Positions 32,100 through 39,975 of a stretch of DNA of 64,000 bases are shown here, piece by piece. The stretch spans positions 36,378-100,377 of the forward strand of contig CALUKF010000005.1 of the NCBI GenBank assembly GCA_944321145.1, read 5' to 3'. Positions within the stretch are counted from its first letter, which is position 1. Every line of letters starts with the position of its first letter. The position numbers and the translations under genes are program-made. Source of the stretch: an uncultured Odoribacter sp. (GTDB taxonomy: Bacteria > Bacteroidota > Bacteroidia > Bacteroidales > Marinifilaceae). The notes below the pieces were generated by a model. That model was not told where the DNA came from. It did not search any database and saw only the letters and a list, made by a program, of their open reading frames with translations.

Positions 32100-32143
32100 A
32101 AGCGTTACTATTTAGTAATTTCATTATACAAAAAAATAAATGA

Positions 32144-32163
32144 CACTTATCCTCCAATAAGTG
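32144..32163 (-). terminator. hairpin upstream of greA
   Basis: CACTTAT (32144-32150) and ATAAGTG (32157-32163) form a 7-bp stem; on the minus strand it is followed by ATTTATTTTTTT. It would terminate minus-strand transcripts arriving from the rsmD side about 45 bases before greA. Confidence 0.6.
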
Positions 32164-32176
32164 CCTTTATTAAAAA

Positions 32177-32204
32177 GAATTCCGGATTAATATACTCGGA
32201 ATTC
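32177..32204 (-). terminator. second hairpin upstream of greA
   Basis: GAATTCCG (32177-32184) and CGGAATTC (32197-32204), an 8-bp stem with a 12-base loop, followed on the minus strand by TTTTTAA. It lies 13 bases from the previous hairpin and has the same orientation. Confidence 0.6.
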
Positions 32205-32313
32205 CTCCCTTCCGACACAAAGGTACGGCTTTTTTTTGAATCGCCAAACTTTCCGGCGGATTTTTCTGTTTACTTCCGATTTTAACATAAGCAGGGTATG
32301 GGATTCTCTTGAG

Positions 32314-32424
32314 ATTCGCCCACTTTCCTTCGGTACTGGCTGGGTACTCCTTGGCTACTCCTTGGGCTGAGCCCCCGGGAAAGCCCCGGAAGTACTGTCG
32401 GATGCCGGGGCTAAGTGGGCGAAT
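32314..32424. repeat. period-11 palindromic array D
   Basis: It lies in the 460-base gap between greA and rsmD. ATTCGCCCACTT (32314-32325) and AAGTGGGCGAAT (32413-32424) are a perfect 12-bp inverted repeat. Between them the sequence runs in 11-base units: TCCTTCGGTAC (32326-32336), TGGCTGGGTAC (32337-32347), TCCTTGGCTAC (32348-32358), and on the right half in the opposite sense, for example GTACTGTCGGA (32392-32402). An inner AGCCCCGG/CCGGGGCT pair and an outside GCTTGGG/CCCAAGC hairpin (32435-32465) add to the structure. This version is GC-rich, unlike arrays A and B. The flanks 32205-32313 and 32466-32508 show nothing else. Confidence 0.7.
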
Positions 32425-32508
32425 GTCGGGAGCGGCTTGGGCGGGGAGGCAGTTCATCCCCAAGCGGGGGATATCAATGCCAAGGTTCTTCCTGCCATGT
32501 AGACCCTT

Positions 32509-32538
32509 TTAACGCGAGGTGTTTTATCCTCGCGTTAA
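32509..32538. terminator. terminator of the DUF3822-rsmD unit
   Basis: TTAACGCGAGG (32509-32519) and CCTCGCGTTAA (32528-32538), a perfect 11-bp stem with T or A runs on both sides, 21 bases beyond the rsmD stop. Confidence 0.9.
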
Positions 32539-32559
32539 TTTTGCTTGTAGAGCCGGTTG

Positions 32560-33093
32560 TTACCGGAACAGGGAGAAGTTGACGCTGCCGTATTCCCGGT
32601 GTTCTGAGAAGCGCGGGTGGGCGGAGAAGTCGATGAAAGCGGGATGTTCGATGATGGCAATGCCTCCCTCTGCCAACAGCCCGTTGTCGAAGATGGCTGC
32701 GGGGATTTCCCGGATGTTTTCCAAACGGTAAGGCGGGTCGGCAAACACAATGTCGAAGGCAGTGCCCCGCAGTTTCCGGCAGGCAAGGAAGGCGTCGTTT
32801 TTATAGACTTGCATGTTTTTGAAGCCCAATTGCTGGGCAGTGTGCTTGATGAAGGCGAAATGCTTGTAGTTTAGTTCTACGGCAATGATTTTCGAGGCGC
32901 CCCGTGAGGCAAATTCATAACTGATGCTGCCGGTGCCCGAAAAAAGGTCTAAGACGCTGCAACCTTCGAAGTCCATGTAATTGTTCAGGACATTGAAGAG
33001 GTTTTCTTTGGCAAAGTCGGTGGTGGGGCGTGCCGTGAAACTTTTGTCCGGAATGATTTGTTTGCTCCGATGTGAGCCGCTGATTATTCGCAT
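32560..33093 (-). CDS. rsmD: 16S rRNA (guanine966-N2)-methyltransferase
   Basis: 177 residues. RsmD begins MRIISGSHRSKQI, has RPTTDFAKENLFNVL, the SAM-binding VLDLFSGTGSISYEF and the catalytic DPPY in VFADPPYRLE. It methylates G966 of 16S rRNA during small-subunit assembly. Its start overlaps the end of the DUF3822 gene by ten bases, so translation is coupled; the two genes occur together in many Bacteroidota. Confidence 0.96.
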   Translation of the reverse strand: MRIISGSHRSKQIIPDKSFTARPTTDFAKENLFNVLNNYMDFEGCSVLDLFSGTGSISYEFASRGASKIIAVELNYKHFAFIKHTAQQLGFKNMQVYKNDAFLACRKLRGTAFDIVFADPPYRLENIREIPAAIFDNGLLAEGGIAIIEHPAFIDFSAHPRFSEHREYGSVNFSLFR

Positions 33094-33926
33094 TTGTGGA
33101 TGTTTAGTAAATGAATGAATTCAGAATTGTTCAGGTTGTTCTGTTTGACCCATTGGGATAGGGGGGCGTAGTTCAATACGGAAATATTGGGAATGTATTT
33201 TTGCAAGGCATTCAAGAAAACAGAGTCATTTACCCAGTTGCCGGAAAGGGCTGTCTGCAAATTGTCCAAGTCTATCCGGCATTGCTGCAAACAGTTCAGT
33301 GCATGGTAAATGATGTCCGGAATCGAGCCGTAGGCAAACGAATTGAATAGCAGCACTTCATTGCTGCGGGTCACCAGTAAATCGAAATACCGTTCGTGGA
33401 TATCCATGAAGAGGTAGGGCGTGTTGAACATGATGCCCGACAAGGAACAGAGGATGAATGGGTAGGCGCTGTTGACCATGCTGAGCGAGGGATACCGGCT
33501 GTTTAGGAAACGGGCGAAATCCCCGGGCAATGTTTCCACCATGTAACTGTTTAATCCCCGTACTTTCCGATAGAACAATGTGTCGCCTGTGTGGAGCGGC
33601 AGGCATAGGCGGTAAAGGTCTTCCGCCGTGTTTTTGCTGAAATAATCGGCAGGCATCAACAGTTTGTCCTTGCGGCAGAGCAGCAGGAATACCTTTTTAT
33701 ATTTTAACCCTAACAGCGGTTCGTTGCTGATGAGCTGGGTGGTTTTGGCAATGACGGCTTCTTCGCTGTCCAATTGCCCGAAGGAACGGGTGTGGAATGC
33801 CAGCAAACGGTGGGCTGCGTCGTGGATGCAAAATGAAAGTCCATCCGTTGCATAACGGATGGACAAAACATATTGAAATGAATCTTCTTCTCTGAATGTA
33901 TAATCAATATAAGAAATATTTTGCAT
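33084..33926 (-). CDS. DUF3822 family protein
   Basis: 280 residues, cytoplasmic. It has an actin-like/FtsA-like two-lobe feel: strands VLSIRYATDGLSFCIHDAAH near the start and YLFMDIHERYFDLLVTRSNEVLLFNSFAYG in the middle, then a helix with DIIYHALNCLQQ. This matches the DUF3822 family, which has no known function but is constantly adjacent to rsmD in Bacteroidota. It lies nine bases after the upstream hypothetical gene. Confidence 0.85.
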   Translation of the reverse strand: MQNISYIDYTFREEDSFQYVLSIRYATDGLSFCIHDAAHRLLAFHTRSFGQLDSEEAVIAKTTQLISNEPLLGLKYKKVFLLLCRKDKLLMPADYFSKNTAEDLYRLCLPLHTGDTLFYRKVRGLNSYMVETLPGDFARFLNSRYPSLSMVNSAYPFILCSLSGIMFNTPYLFMDIHERYFDLLVTRSNEVLLFNSFAYGSIPDIIYHALNCLQQCRIDLDNLQTALSGNWVNDSVFLNALQKYIPNISVLNYAPLSQWVKQNNLNNSEFIHLLNIHKCE

Positions 33927-33935
33927 GTACCTGTT

Positions 33936-34580
33936 TTATTCCCAGTTACCTACATTGTTGTTTGCTTCTTTCAAGTCGCCCACTTTCAGCCCGGCGAATT
34001 TATTCAGACGCATTCTTTCGCCGTTCTCTTGGAGCAACTCTTCGTTGTACTGGTCTCTCAGGTCTTCAAAAATCACCATATTGGTCACGTATGCCTCAAA
34101 GACCGGCACTTCGATGCCTGAATCCGTCCAAATGGTAGTAGACCCCATTTTGAACTGGTGGGTGCGATGGGTGAAAGGCACGTAGCGCAAATCGTCGGCG
34201 TTGTATTCTTGGGGGAATACATTGCCGGCAGCAGCAACTTTCACGGTATCACGGATGATGATGCCTTCTTTGATTGCCTGTGCTTCGGTCATGCCCTGCT
34301 CCAATTGGTCGTCTGTCAGAGAACCGATAGAACGAACCACCCGGATTGAGTCATACTTGATGAAATTAATCAAGGTGTCAAAGCTGGAAGTGTACCTGCC
34401 GTACTCTTCTTTGTAGGCTTCTTGAGCGGTACGGATGTCTTTCAGCCGCTGGATGATGACTTCATACCTTTGCTCTTTAATCACTTTGAACCTTTCTGGA
34501 ATCATGATGCTTTCCACGCATTTGTAGCCGAGGAATACAATAACCACCCCCAAAACAATTTGAATGATAAGTTTTTTCAT
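33936..34580 (-). CDS. membrane-anchored protein of unknown function
   Basis: 214 residues. One N-terminal membrane helix (LIIQIVLGVVIVFLGYKCV), then a helix containing IQRLKDIRTAQEAYKEEYGRY, a pattern shared with pilin-like and pseudopilin proteins (a hydrophobic stalk followed by xAQxAYxxxxGRY), and a soluble part with no recognised motif. There is no prepilin cleavage site of the usual glycine-phenylalanine form, so pilin assignment is not supported. First gene of a three-gene unit with DUF3822 and rsmD. Confidence 0.8.
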   Translation of the reverse strand: MKKLIIQIVLGVVIVFLGYKCVESIMIPERFKVIKEQRYEVIIQRLKDIRTAQEAYKEEYGRYTSSFDTLINFIKYDSIRVVRSIGSLTDDQLEQGMTEAQAIKEGIIIRDTVKVAAAGNVFPQEYNADDLRYVPFTHRTHQFKMGSTTIWTDSGIEVPVFEAYVTNMVIFEDLRDQYNEELLQENGERMRLNKFAGLKVGDLKEANNNVGNWE

Positions 34581-34667
34581 ATCTTACACTGCTTTTTGAA
34601 TAATATTTATTACATTCTTAATTTATCTCTCTTATCTATTTTGTAACTTTACGCCTGAATACAAACG

Positions 34668-34701
34668 TTGCCACGCGCATAAAACATTTACGCGCTGGCA
34701 A
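34668..34701. promoter_or_regulatory. inverted repeat between divergent genes
   Basis: TTGCCA (34668-34673) and TGGCAA (34696-34701) with GCG/CGC pairs just inside form an imperfect stem about 50 bases upstream of the helicase gene. It could be an operator for one of the divergent units. Confidence 0.35.
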
Positions 34702-34741
34702 ATTTAGGAAAAAAATTAGATTAACAAGATAATCCGTTATT

Positions 34742-34749
34742 TATTTTTG
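34742..34749 (+). promoter_or_regulatory. -7 box at the helicase start
   Basis: TATTTTTG ends two bases before the ATG at 34752. If it is a real promoter, the message is leaderless or nearly so. Confidence 0.4.
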
Positions 34750-34751
34750 CG

Positions 34752-36167
34752 ATGAATCAAAAACATTTTGAAGATACGGTCTCAAAACACTTCGGTTTTG
34801 CCTTTTCACCCTCTCAAAAAGAAGCACTTGAGGCTTTTGTGCGCTTCTTCTTTGCGCGGGACGAAGAGAGCCTTTTTCTTTTGCGGGGATATGCCGGCAC
34901 GGGAAAGACTTCTTTGGTGGCAGCCATTGTCAATGCCCTTTTTGCCCTGAAATACAAGGTGGTTCTGTTGGCACCGACGGGAAGGGCTGCCAAAGTGTTT
35001 GCCTCGTACGCCGGACATGCGGCATATACTATCCACAAGAAAATCTACCGGGAAAAGAACACTGCGGATGGCGAAGGTGTCTTCGCTTTGGGATTTAACG
35101 AGGCGGCAGACACGCTCTTTTTTGTAGACGAGGCTTCCATGATTCCCGATACGGATTTGGAAGGGCATTTTGGAAGCGGTTGCCTTTTGAACGATTTGGT
35201 CGAATTTGTTTACAACGGACGGAATAACCGCCTTGTGCTGATTGGAGACGTTGCCCAATTGCCGCCTGTCGGCTTGGAAATCAGCCCGGCGTTGGACAGG
35301 CAGGAATTGGCAGCCGCTTATAATTTCCGTATTACGGAAATAAATTTGACCGACATCATGCGCCAGGCGGAGCAATCCGGCATTTTGTACAATGCCACCC
35401 GGGTGCGGGGCATGATTGGCGGCGGAATAGAACATTTGGTGTTGAAAGCGGGGCTTTTCCCGGACGTATTCCGCATCAGCGGGAGTGACCTTTTGGAAGA
35501 AATTGATACTTGTTACGGCAAATACGGCGAGGAAGAAACCATTGTGGTTTGCCGTTCCAACAAGCGGGCAAACCGTTTCAACGAAGGCATCCGGCGCACG
35601 ATTCTTTACCGGGAGGAGGATTTTTGCAGTGGCGACCGCATCATGATTGTGCGCAATAATTACTTCTGGGGGGCAGGTTATGACAAAATCGACTTTATTG
35701 CCAATGGCGACATGGCAACCGTCCGGCGGGTAGGGCGGCGGATGGAGCTTTACGGTTTCCATTTTGTCAAGGCGGATTTGAAAATAGACGACTACGAGGA
35801 AGAACTTTCCGCCTGGCTGATGCTGGATACCTTAATGGCAGACGCGCCCGCCTTGACTTACGAGCAGAACCGGACGCTCTACCGGGCAGTCGAGGCAGAT
35901 TATGCCCACATCGGTTCCAAGAAAAAGCGTCTGGAGGAAATCCGCAAGAACGAATACTATAACGCCCTGCAAATCAAATTTGCTTATGCCGTCACTTGCC
36001 ACAAAGCGCAAGGCGGGCAATGGGATGCTGTCTTCATCGACCAAGGCTACCTTACAGACGACATGCTCACCGATGAATATTGGCGATGGCTTTACACTGC
36101 CATCACCCGTGCCCGAAAACGCCTGTATTTCATTAATTTCAATGATTCGTTCTTTCAAGGAGATTGA
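34752..36167 (+). CDS. RecD-like superfamily 1 DNA helicase
   Basis: 471 residues. Helicase motifs in order: LRGYAGTGKTSLVAAIV (Walker A), LLAPTGRAAKVFA (Ia), LFFVDEASMI (Walker B), IGDVAQLPPVG (III), and the C-terminal ATP-binding domain with VTCHKAQGGQWDAVFID and YTAITRARKRLYFIN (V and VI). It is shorter than RecD2 and lacks its long N-terminal region; this short form next to rsmD/DUF3822 is common in Bacteroidota. A 5'-3' helicase role in repair is likely. Confidence 0.92.
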   Translation: MNQKHFEDTVSKHFGFAFSPSQKEALEAFVRFFFARDEESLFLLRGYAGTGKTSLVAAIVNALFALKYKVVLLAPTGRAAKVFASYAGHAAYTIHKKIYREKNTADGEGVFALGFNEAADTLFFVDEASMIPDTDLEGHFGSGCLLNDLVEFVYNGRNNRLVLIGDVAQLPPVGLEISPALDRQELAAAYNFRITEINLTDIMRQAEQSGILYNATRVRGMIGGGIEHLVLKAGLFPDVFRISGSDLLEEIDTCYGKYGEEETIVVCRSNKRANRFNEGIRRTILYREEDFCSGDRIMIVRNNYFWGAGYDKIDFIANGDMATVRRVGRRMELYGFHFVKADLKIDDYEEELSAWLMLDTLMADAPALTYEQNRTLYRAVEADYAHIGSKKKRLEEIRKNEYYNALQIKFAYAVTCHKAQGGQWDAVFIDQGYLTDDMLTDEYWRWLYTAITRARKRLYFINFNDSFFQGD

Positions 36168-36196
36168 ATATTGCGGGGAAGAGGGTTGTCGGGGAG

Positions 36197-37939
36197 TCAC
36201 CCAACCTCTTCCAACGCCGCCAGCTCCCAAGCGCGGTACACCACGGCAATGCGGCGCAAAGTGGTGCGCCCCTTGGCGGAAGCGTATTTGGCATCCGTGG
36301 CGTACTGCCGCAATTGCTGCCGGGCTTCCTCCAGCTTCGCCGCGACCTCCGCATCCGTTGCCTCGTGCTTCAAGTACTTAAACTCCACCACATAGCAGTA
36401 TTGCATCTCCGGATGGTGCAGAAAATTCGGCGACATCCACAAGTCGCTGAAACCTTTCCCCATTTCCTGTTCCGGGAAAATTACAAAATAGCTTGTCAGG
36501 TTCATGTATACCAGGTGCAGCGTCTGGATGGCTTTCTCTCCCTCAATGTAATCGCGGATGCTCGTTTGGTTCCGCACCTCCTCAGCAAAGTACTCGAACA
36601 CAGGACGCCATGCGCCGCGATAAGCCATGTCACGCATCAAGCTGCGCAACTGAAAAGTTTTGATTTCAAAAACATCCGCATCGCGGTAACCCTGCTCAAT
36701 GTAAGAGAAAAGAATTTGACGTATCGTCAGGTTCGGCACTTTCAACACAAGGTCGCCATACTCCACGCGGTCTATCGTCAGGATTCCAAAATAAAACAAC
36801 AGCGAAATAAAATTGTCAGGCTGTATCAAATCCTCCGCCGGAAAACTCGTCTGGATATCCGTGGTTATCTCACCTTTTTCCGCAATCTCCTTAATACGCG
36901 AAAAATTGCCATTCAAGTGTTTGTCCAAGATTATCAAATACTTCAACTTCTTGTAATCCGTCCTTACGTTATTGTCTACAAGCATATCCGGTATCTTGCG
37001 ATTGGCAGTCAAATAATTCACAAAATACAGTACCATGTCCGGATTATACATCTTCACATCCGTGCAGTCTTTCGCAAAGCAATAGTTGTCATACCACTTC
37101 CGCATGACATCCAAGATTTCCTCCGTATCCCCCTCCCATCTGCCTTCCGACTTGTAATATTCCAGCATCTCGCGTACCTCCCCTTCCGTAAAGCCCAACA
37201 CTTCATTAAACCGCGGGTCTAACGTAATCATCGAAGCAATGTTGAAGCCGCTCGTCACGTCGTCCAATGTCACAGGCGATACCCCGCTGATAAACATTCG
37301 TTTGAAAGAAGCCCCCGCACCCGTCGTCGCACCCTTGATTTTATTGAAAAAGAAACGGAAAAAGCCTGCCCCATGCGTCAAGTCATGATAACGGCTATGC
37401 CCATAGCGCGAGAGCACCACGTTGGTGAAATTGTCATACTCGTCAATAATCAGGTACACCGGCAAATTCCTTTGCTTGCAACACAAGGCGATGTACTCCA
37501 AACGATTCTCGGCATTCACCGTTTGCGCAAACCCCTTTAAATAATCCTCCCCCAACAAATGAGAATACTTTTCATTAAAATCCTTAAAGCACAACGCTGT
37601 ATGCTCCTCAAACGACTGGAGCAACACCTCCGGATCAGGATTCACCTGCGCAAAATTAAACTTCAAAATCAGATACGAATTGCGCTCTTCCGTCGGATGT
37701 TGCCCGATATAATACTTCCCGAACAATTCATCAAACTGCTCGCGCGTATTGATATCATAATATAGTTCCAACATGGAGAGAAACAACGACTTACCGAACC
37801 TGCGCGGGCGGATGAGAAAAAGAAAACGGGGAGATTTTTCTATTTCTGCAATAAAGCGGGTTTTATCCACGTAATAATAATCATCGCTCGCGAGTAATTG
37901 AAAGTCGCTGATGCCGTAGGGTATTTTCTTCGTTGCCAT
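36197..37939 (-). CDS. AAA-ATPase-like / PD-(D/E)XK nuclease-fold protein, copy 2
   Basis: 580 residues, aligned without sizeable gaps to the protein at 5206-6945 and identical at most positions. The same P-loop-like FLIRPRRFGKSLFL, Walker B-like LIIDEYDNF and nuclease-fold GFSDLWMSP...VVEFKYL are kept. The difference is concentrated in a patch near residues 419-446: copy 1 has KMKMLQFDDLMSG where copy 2 has EIKTFQLRSLMRD. The gene lies alone, with its 5' end facing array C (38064-38199). Function unknown; ATP-dependent nuclease-like or nucleic-acid-binding activity is inference from motifs. Confidence 0.9.
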   Translation of the reverse strand: MATKKIPYGISDFQLLASDDYYYVDKTRFIAEIEKSPRFLFLIRPRRFGKSLFLSMLELYYDINTREQFDELFGKYYIGQHPTEERNSYLILKFNFAQVNPDPEVLLQSFEEHTALCFKDFNEKYSHLLGEDYLKGFAQTVNAENRLEYIALCCKQRNLPVYLIIDEYDNFTNVVLSRYGHSRYHDLTHGAGFFRFFFNKIKGATTGAGASFKRMFISGVSPVTLDDVTSGFNIASMITLDPRFNEVLGFTEGEVREMLEYYKSEGRWEGDTEEILDVMRKWYDNYCFAKDCTDVKMYNPDMVLYFVNYLTANRKIPDMLVDNNVRTDYKKLKYLIILDKHLNGNFSRIKEIAEKGEITTDIQTSFPAEDLIQPDNFISLLFYFGILTIDRVEYGDLVLKVPNLTIRQILFSYIEQGYRDADVFEIKTFQLRSLMRDMAYRGAWRPVFEYFAEEVRNQTSIRDYIEGEKAIQTLHLVYMNLTSYFVIFPEQEMGKGFSDLWMSPNFLHHPEMQYCYVVEFKYLKHEATDAEVAAKLEEARQQLRQYATDAKYASAKGRTTLRRIAVVYRAWELAALEEVG

Positions 37940-37962
37940 AATTTCCTGTCATTTGGTTTCTG

Positions 37963-37970
37963 CAAATATA
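37963..37970 (-). promoter_or_regulatory. -7 box of AAA/PD-(D/E)XK copy 2
   Basis: TATATTTG on the minus strand, 23 bases upstream of the start at 37939. The upstream element is not clear. Confidence 0.5.
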
Positions 37971-38063
37971 CGCAACTTTTCCCAACCTGCACATGAAACT
38001 ACTGCAATTCCTGTAAGAAAAAGGTAGCAACAGGGCGGATAAGACCTCCGTAGAATCAAGCTG

Positions 38064-38199
38064 CAATCTATGTACAGACCGGCACTTTTCTCCAATGTTT
38101 CTGTTTGGTTTCTGTTTCCTTTTTGTAACGCAGGAAACAGAAAGAAAACAGAAACTCCGCAGAAAGGTAGCACAAAGGTGCCGGTCTGTACATAGATTG
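38064..38199. repeat. period-11 palindromic array C
   Basis: Bounded by a perfect 22-bp inverted repeat at 38064-38085 (begins CAATCTATGT) and 38178-38199 (ends ACATAGATTG). Between them are 11-base units: AATGTTTCTGT (38094-38104), TTGGTTTCTGT (38105-38115), TTCCTTTTTGT (38116-38126), then in the opposite sense CAGAAAGAAAA (38138-38148), CAGAAACTCCG (38149-38159) and CAGAAAGGTAG (38160-38170). Outside the perfect arms the similarity continues weakly, with TGTAGG repeated at 11-base spacing near 38198-38214. It lies in a 429-base gap, about 95 bases beyond the promoter of the AAA/PD-(D/E)XK gene. No reading frame fits. Confidence 0.75.
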
Positions 38200-38240
38200 T
38201 AGGGAGGCTGTAGGGAGATGCTGCAGGCGGGCATAAAATT

Positions 38241-38265
38241 GCCCGGCGGGACAAACCTGCCGGGC
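38241..38265. repeat. GC-rich hairpin after array C
   Basis: GCCCGGCGGG (38241-38250) and CCTGCCGGGC (38256-38265): ten pairs with one G-U and a five-base loop. On the minus strand AATTTTATG follows, so it may be a backup terminator for the susC locus 2 transcript. Confidence 0.5.
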
Positions 38266-38298
38266 AGTCAAAAATACAACATGAAAACTCAATGTATG

Positions 38299-38336
38299 AA
38301 AAAAAGGTGAGAGGCGAGGGACTTCCGTCGCCTCTC
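38299..38336 (-). terminator. terminator of the second SusC locus
   Basis: On the minus strand GAGAGGCGA (38336-38328) and TCGCCTCTC (38317-38309) form a perfect 9-bp stem, followed by ACCTTTTTTT. It lies 32 bases after the stop of the PKD-like gene. Confidence 0.9.
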
Positions 38337-38368
38337 TTCCTGTAGCTGTTTTCCAATGCCGCCGGGCG

Positions 38369-39955
38369 TCAATCGCAGAGCGGGAATATCGGGCTGGATG
38401 CCATGTAGGCGAAAAGATCTAAGTTTACCGGAGCGGCATAGCGCACGCTTTTGACTGTGCCCGTACCCTCTGCCGGCTCAACGGCTTTCTGTGGAATGCC
38501 ACCGGGCAGGCTATTCAGTTTGTCGCCGTAAACATAAAGGCGGTATTTTTCCCCGACTTGCGTGCCGATGACGAGATTGTCGAAGTCAAAAGAGCCATCC
38601 GCCCAAGCCGCTTCGGCGTTGAGGTATTGGTTGGAGACATAGGCAATCGTCTCATCCGAGCCTACGCCGGGGAGAGTGACGGCTGCTTCGTTGTCGCCGT
38701 CGTAAATGCCGTTGCCGTCCTCCTCAAAGTAGCAAAGGTAGAGCTGGTTGCCGTCTACAGCATAAAGCCCTGGGGCACTTAAACCGTTGGCTGCCACAAT
38801 GTGGGCGTTTGCCAAATGCGAAGAAGCCGCCACAGGTTCAACGGTTACCCCTGTCGTGGATGCGCCAAAGGTATACAGCCAGCGTTCTCCTGCGGCATTT
38901 TCCACCAAGAACCAATTGGTCTCCGAGCCGCTAATGCTGTTCGTCCCGCCGCCTATGCAGCTCAAAGTCGTTTCGTCCACGCCCGACGGCATAGAGTATT
39001 CCAGCGGCGTGGGGGAAGCACCGTTCATGTCCGTCATATAAAGATGGTGCTCTTGCTCGCTCCAGTATACGTAGCCAGACATCCCGCCGCCCACGGCGAC
39101 GATGTAGCGGCTTCCGCCTGCACCGGTGGACGCGCCGTAACGGCTTGCGCTGGTATAGTCCATCGTCTCATCGTAAGGCTGGGTATAATAAAAGCCCTCG
39201 TTGGTGACCATCATCAAAACTAAAGAACAAAATGCGTTGCAAGGCATTTCGCCTTCGGGGAACTCTTGGTAGCTCAGAGTGTTGCGGGTGACAATCTCGG
39301 CAAAGTCCTCTGTGTTGTACACCCGGGTATCCTCGTCCGTGAAGACGTACATCGCCTTGGCGCCTGCACTTCCCGTTTCAGTCACATAGCCTTGGTTGTA
39401 AATGTAGCTTAAGCCAATGGGTGAGCCCGGGATGGGCGCGCCATGCACTTTCGTCACCATGTCGGGGTTCACGTCCGTGCCGTCTACAAGGTCTAATTCC
39501 GCGTTGCCGTCGGCAGTCTCCTTCAGCACATAATAGAGGTTGGAGAACTCTGTGGTCACGCCCAGCGTGAAATGCTGCATGGAAGCGTATTGGTTGCTGT
39601 TTGACGTGACTTCGAGGGTAATCGTATAAGTCCCGGAGGGGAGGTTCACTTCATATTGCAAGTCTTTCTCCTCGCTGATTTTATTGTTGCGGAAACCATT
39701 CGCCCATTCCTCGCTGTTGACATTGTTGCTCGGGAAGTAATACCAGGCATAAGAAAGCTCGCTCTCCGGGTATTCTGTCTCCACTACGGGTGAGACTGCC
39801 AAAATGTTGCCGCTGTAGGACACAATTGAGGTGTCGCGCATTTCGGCAATTTGTATTTTGGGCACATTCGTCGTGCCCAGCGAACTGTCATCCTTGAAGC
39901 ACCCCACCATGCCGAGCGCAGCGAGGACGCATGCTAAAATATATTTCTTTTTCAT
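38369..39955 (-). CDS. PKD-like family surface lipoprotein
   Basis: 528 residues with a lipoprotein signal (MKKKYILACVLAALGMVGC). An Ig/PKD-like domain covers about residues 35-130 (ESELSYAWYYFPS, then SGTYTITLEVTSNSNQY). The rest is beta-rich with repeated Y-x-x-D patterns, perhaps a propeller-like ligand-binding body; no catalytic residues are recognised. It is the last gene of the sigma-fecR-susC-susD-DUF4843-PKD unit, 20 bases after the DUF4843 gene, and occupies the same place as the genes at 1561 and 60758. Confidence 0.85.
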   Translation of the reverse strand: MKKKYILACVLAALGMVGCFKDDSSLGTTNVPKIQIAEMRDTSIVSYSGNILAVSPVVETEYPESELSYAWYYFPSNNVNSEEWANGFRNNKISEEKDLQYEVNLPSGTYTITLEVTSNSNQYASMQHFTLGVTTEFSNLYYVLKETADGNAELDLVDGTDVNPDMVTKVHGAPIPGSPIGLSYIYNQGYVTETGSAGAKAMYVFTDEDTRVYNTEDFAEIVTRNTLSYQEFPEGEMPCNAFCSLVLMMVTNEGFYYTQPYDETMDYTSASRYGASTGAGGSRYIVAVGGGMSGYVYWSEQEHHLYMTDMNGASPTPLEYSMPSGVDETTLSCIGGGTNSISGSETNWFLVENAAGERWLYTFGASTTGVTVEPVAASSHLANAHIVAANGLSAPGLYAVDGNQLYLCYFEEDGNGIYDGDNEAAVTLPGVGSDETIAYVSNQYLNAEAAWADGSFDFDNLVIGTQVGEKYRLYVYGDKLNSLPGGIPQKAVEPAEGTGTVKSVRYAAPVNLDLFAYMASSPIFPLCD

Positions 39956-39975
39956 ATCCTATTTCGTTTAACAAG

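Noticed and set aside
33936..34580. Type IV pilin or pseudopilin for the membrane-anchored protein.
   Set aside because: The helix after the membrane segment resembles pilins, but there is no prepilin peptidase site and no secretion or pilus gene nearby.
37949..38356. Reading frame of 135 codons across array C on the minus strand.
   Set aside because: It covers the palindromic repeats and the susC-locus terminator, and the translation has no plausible domain.
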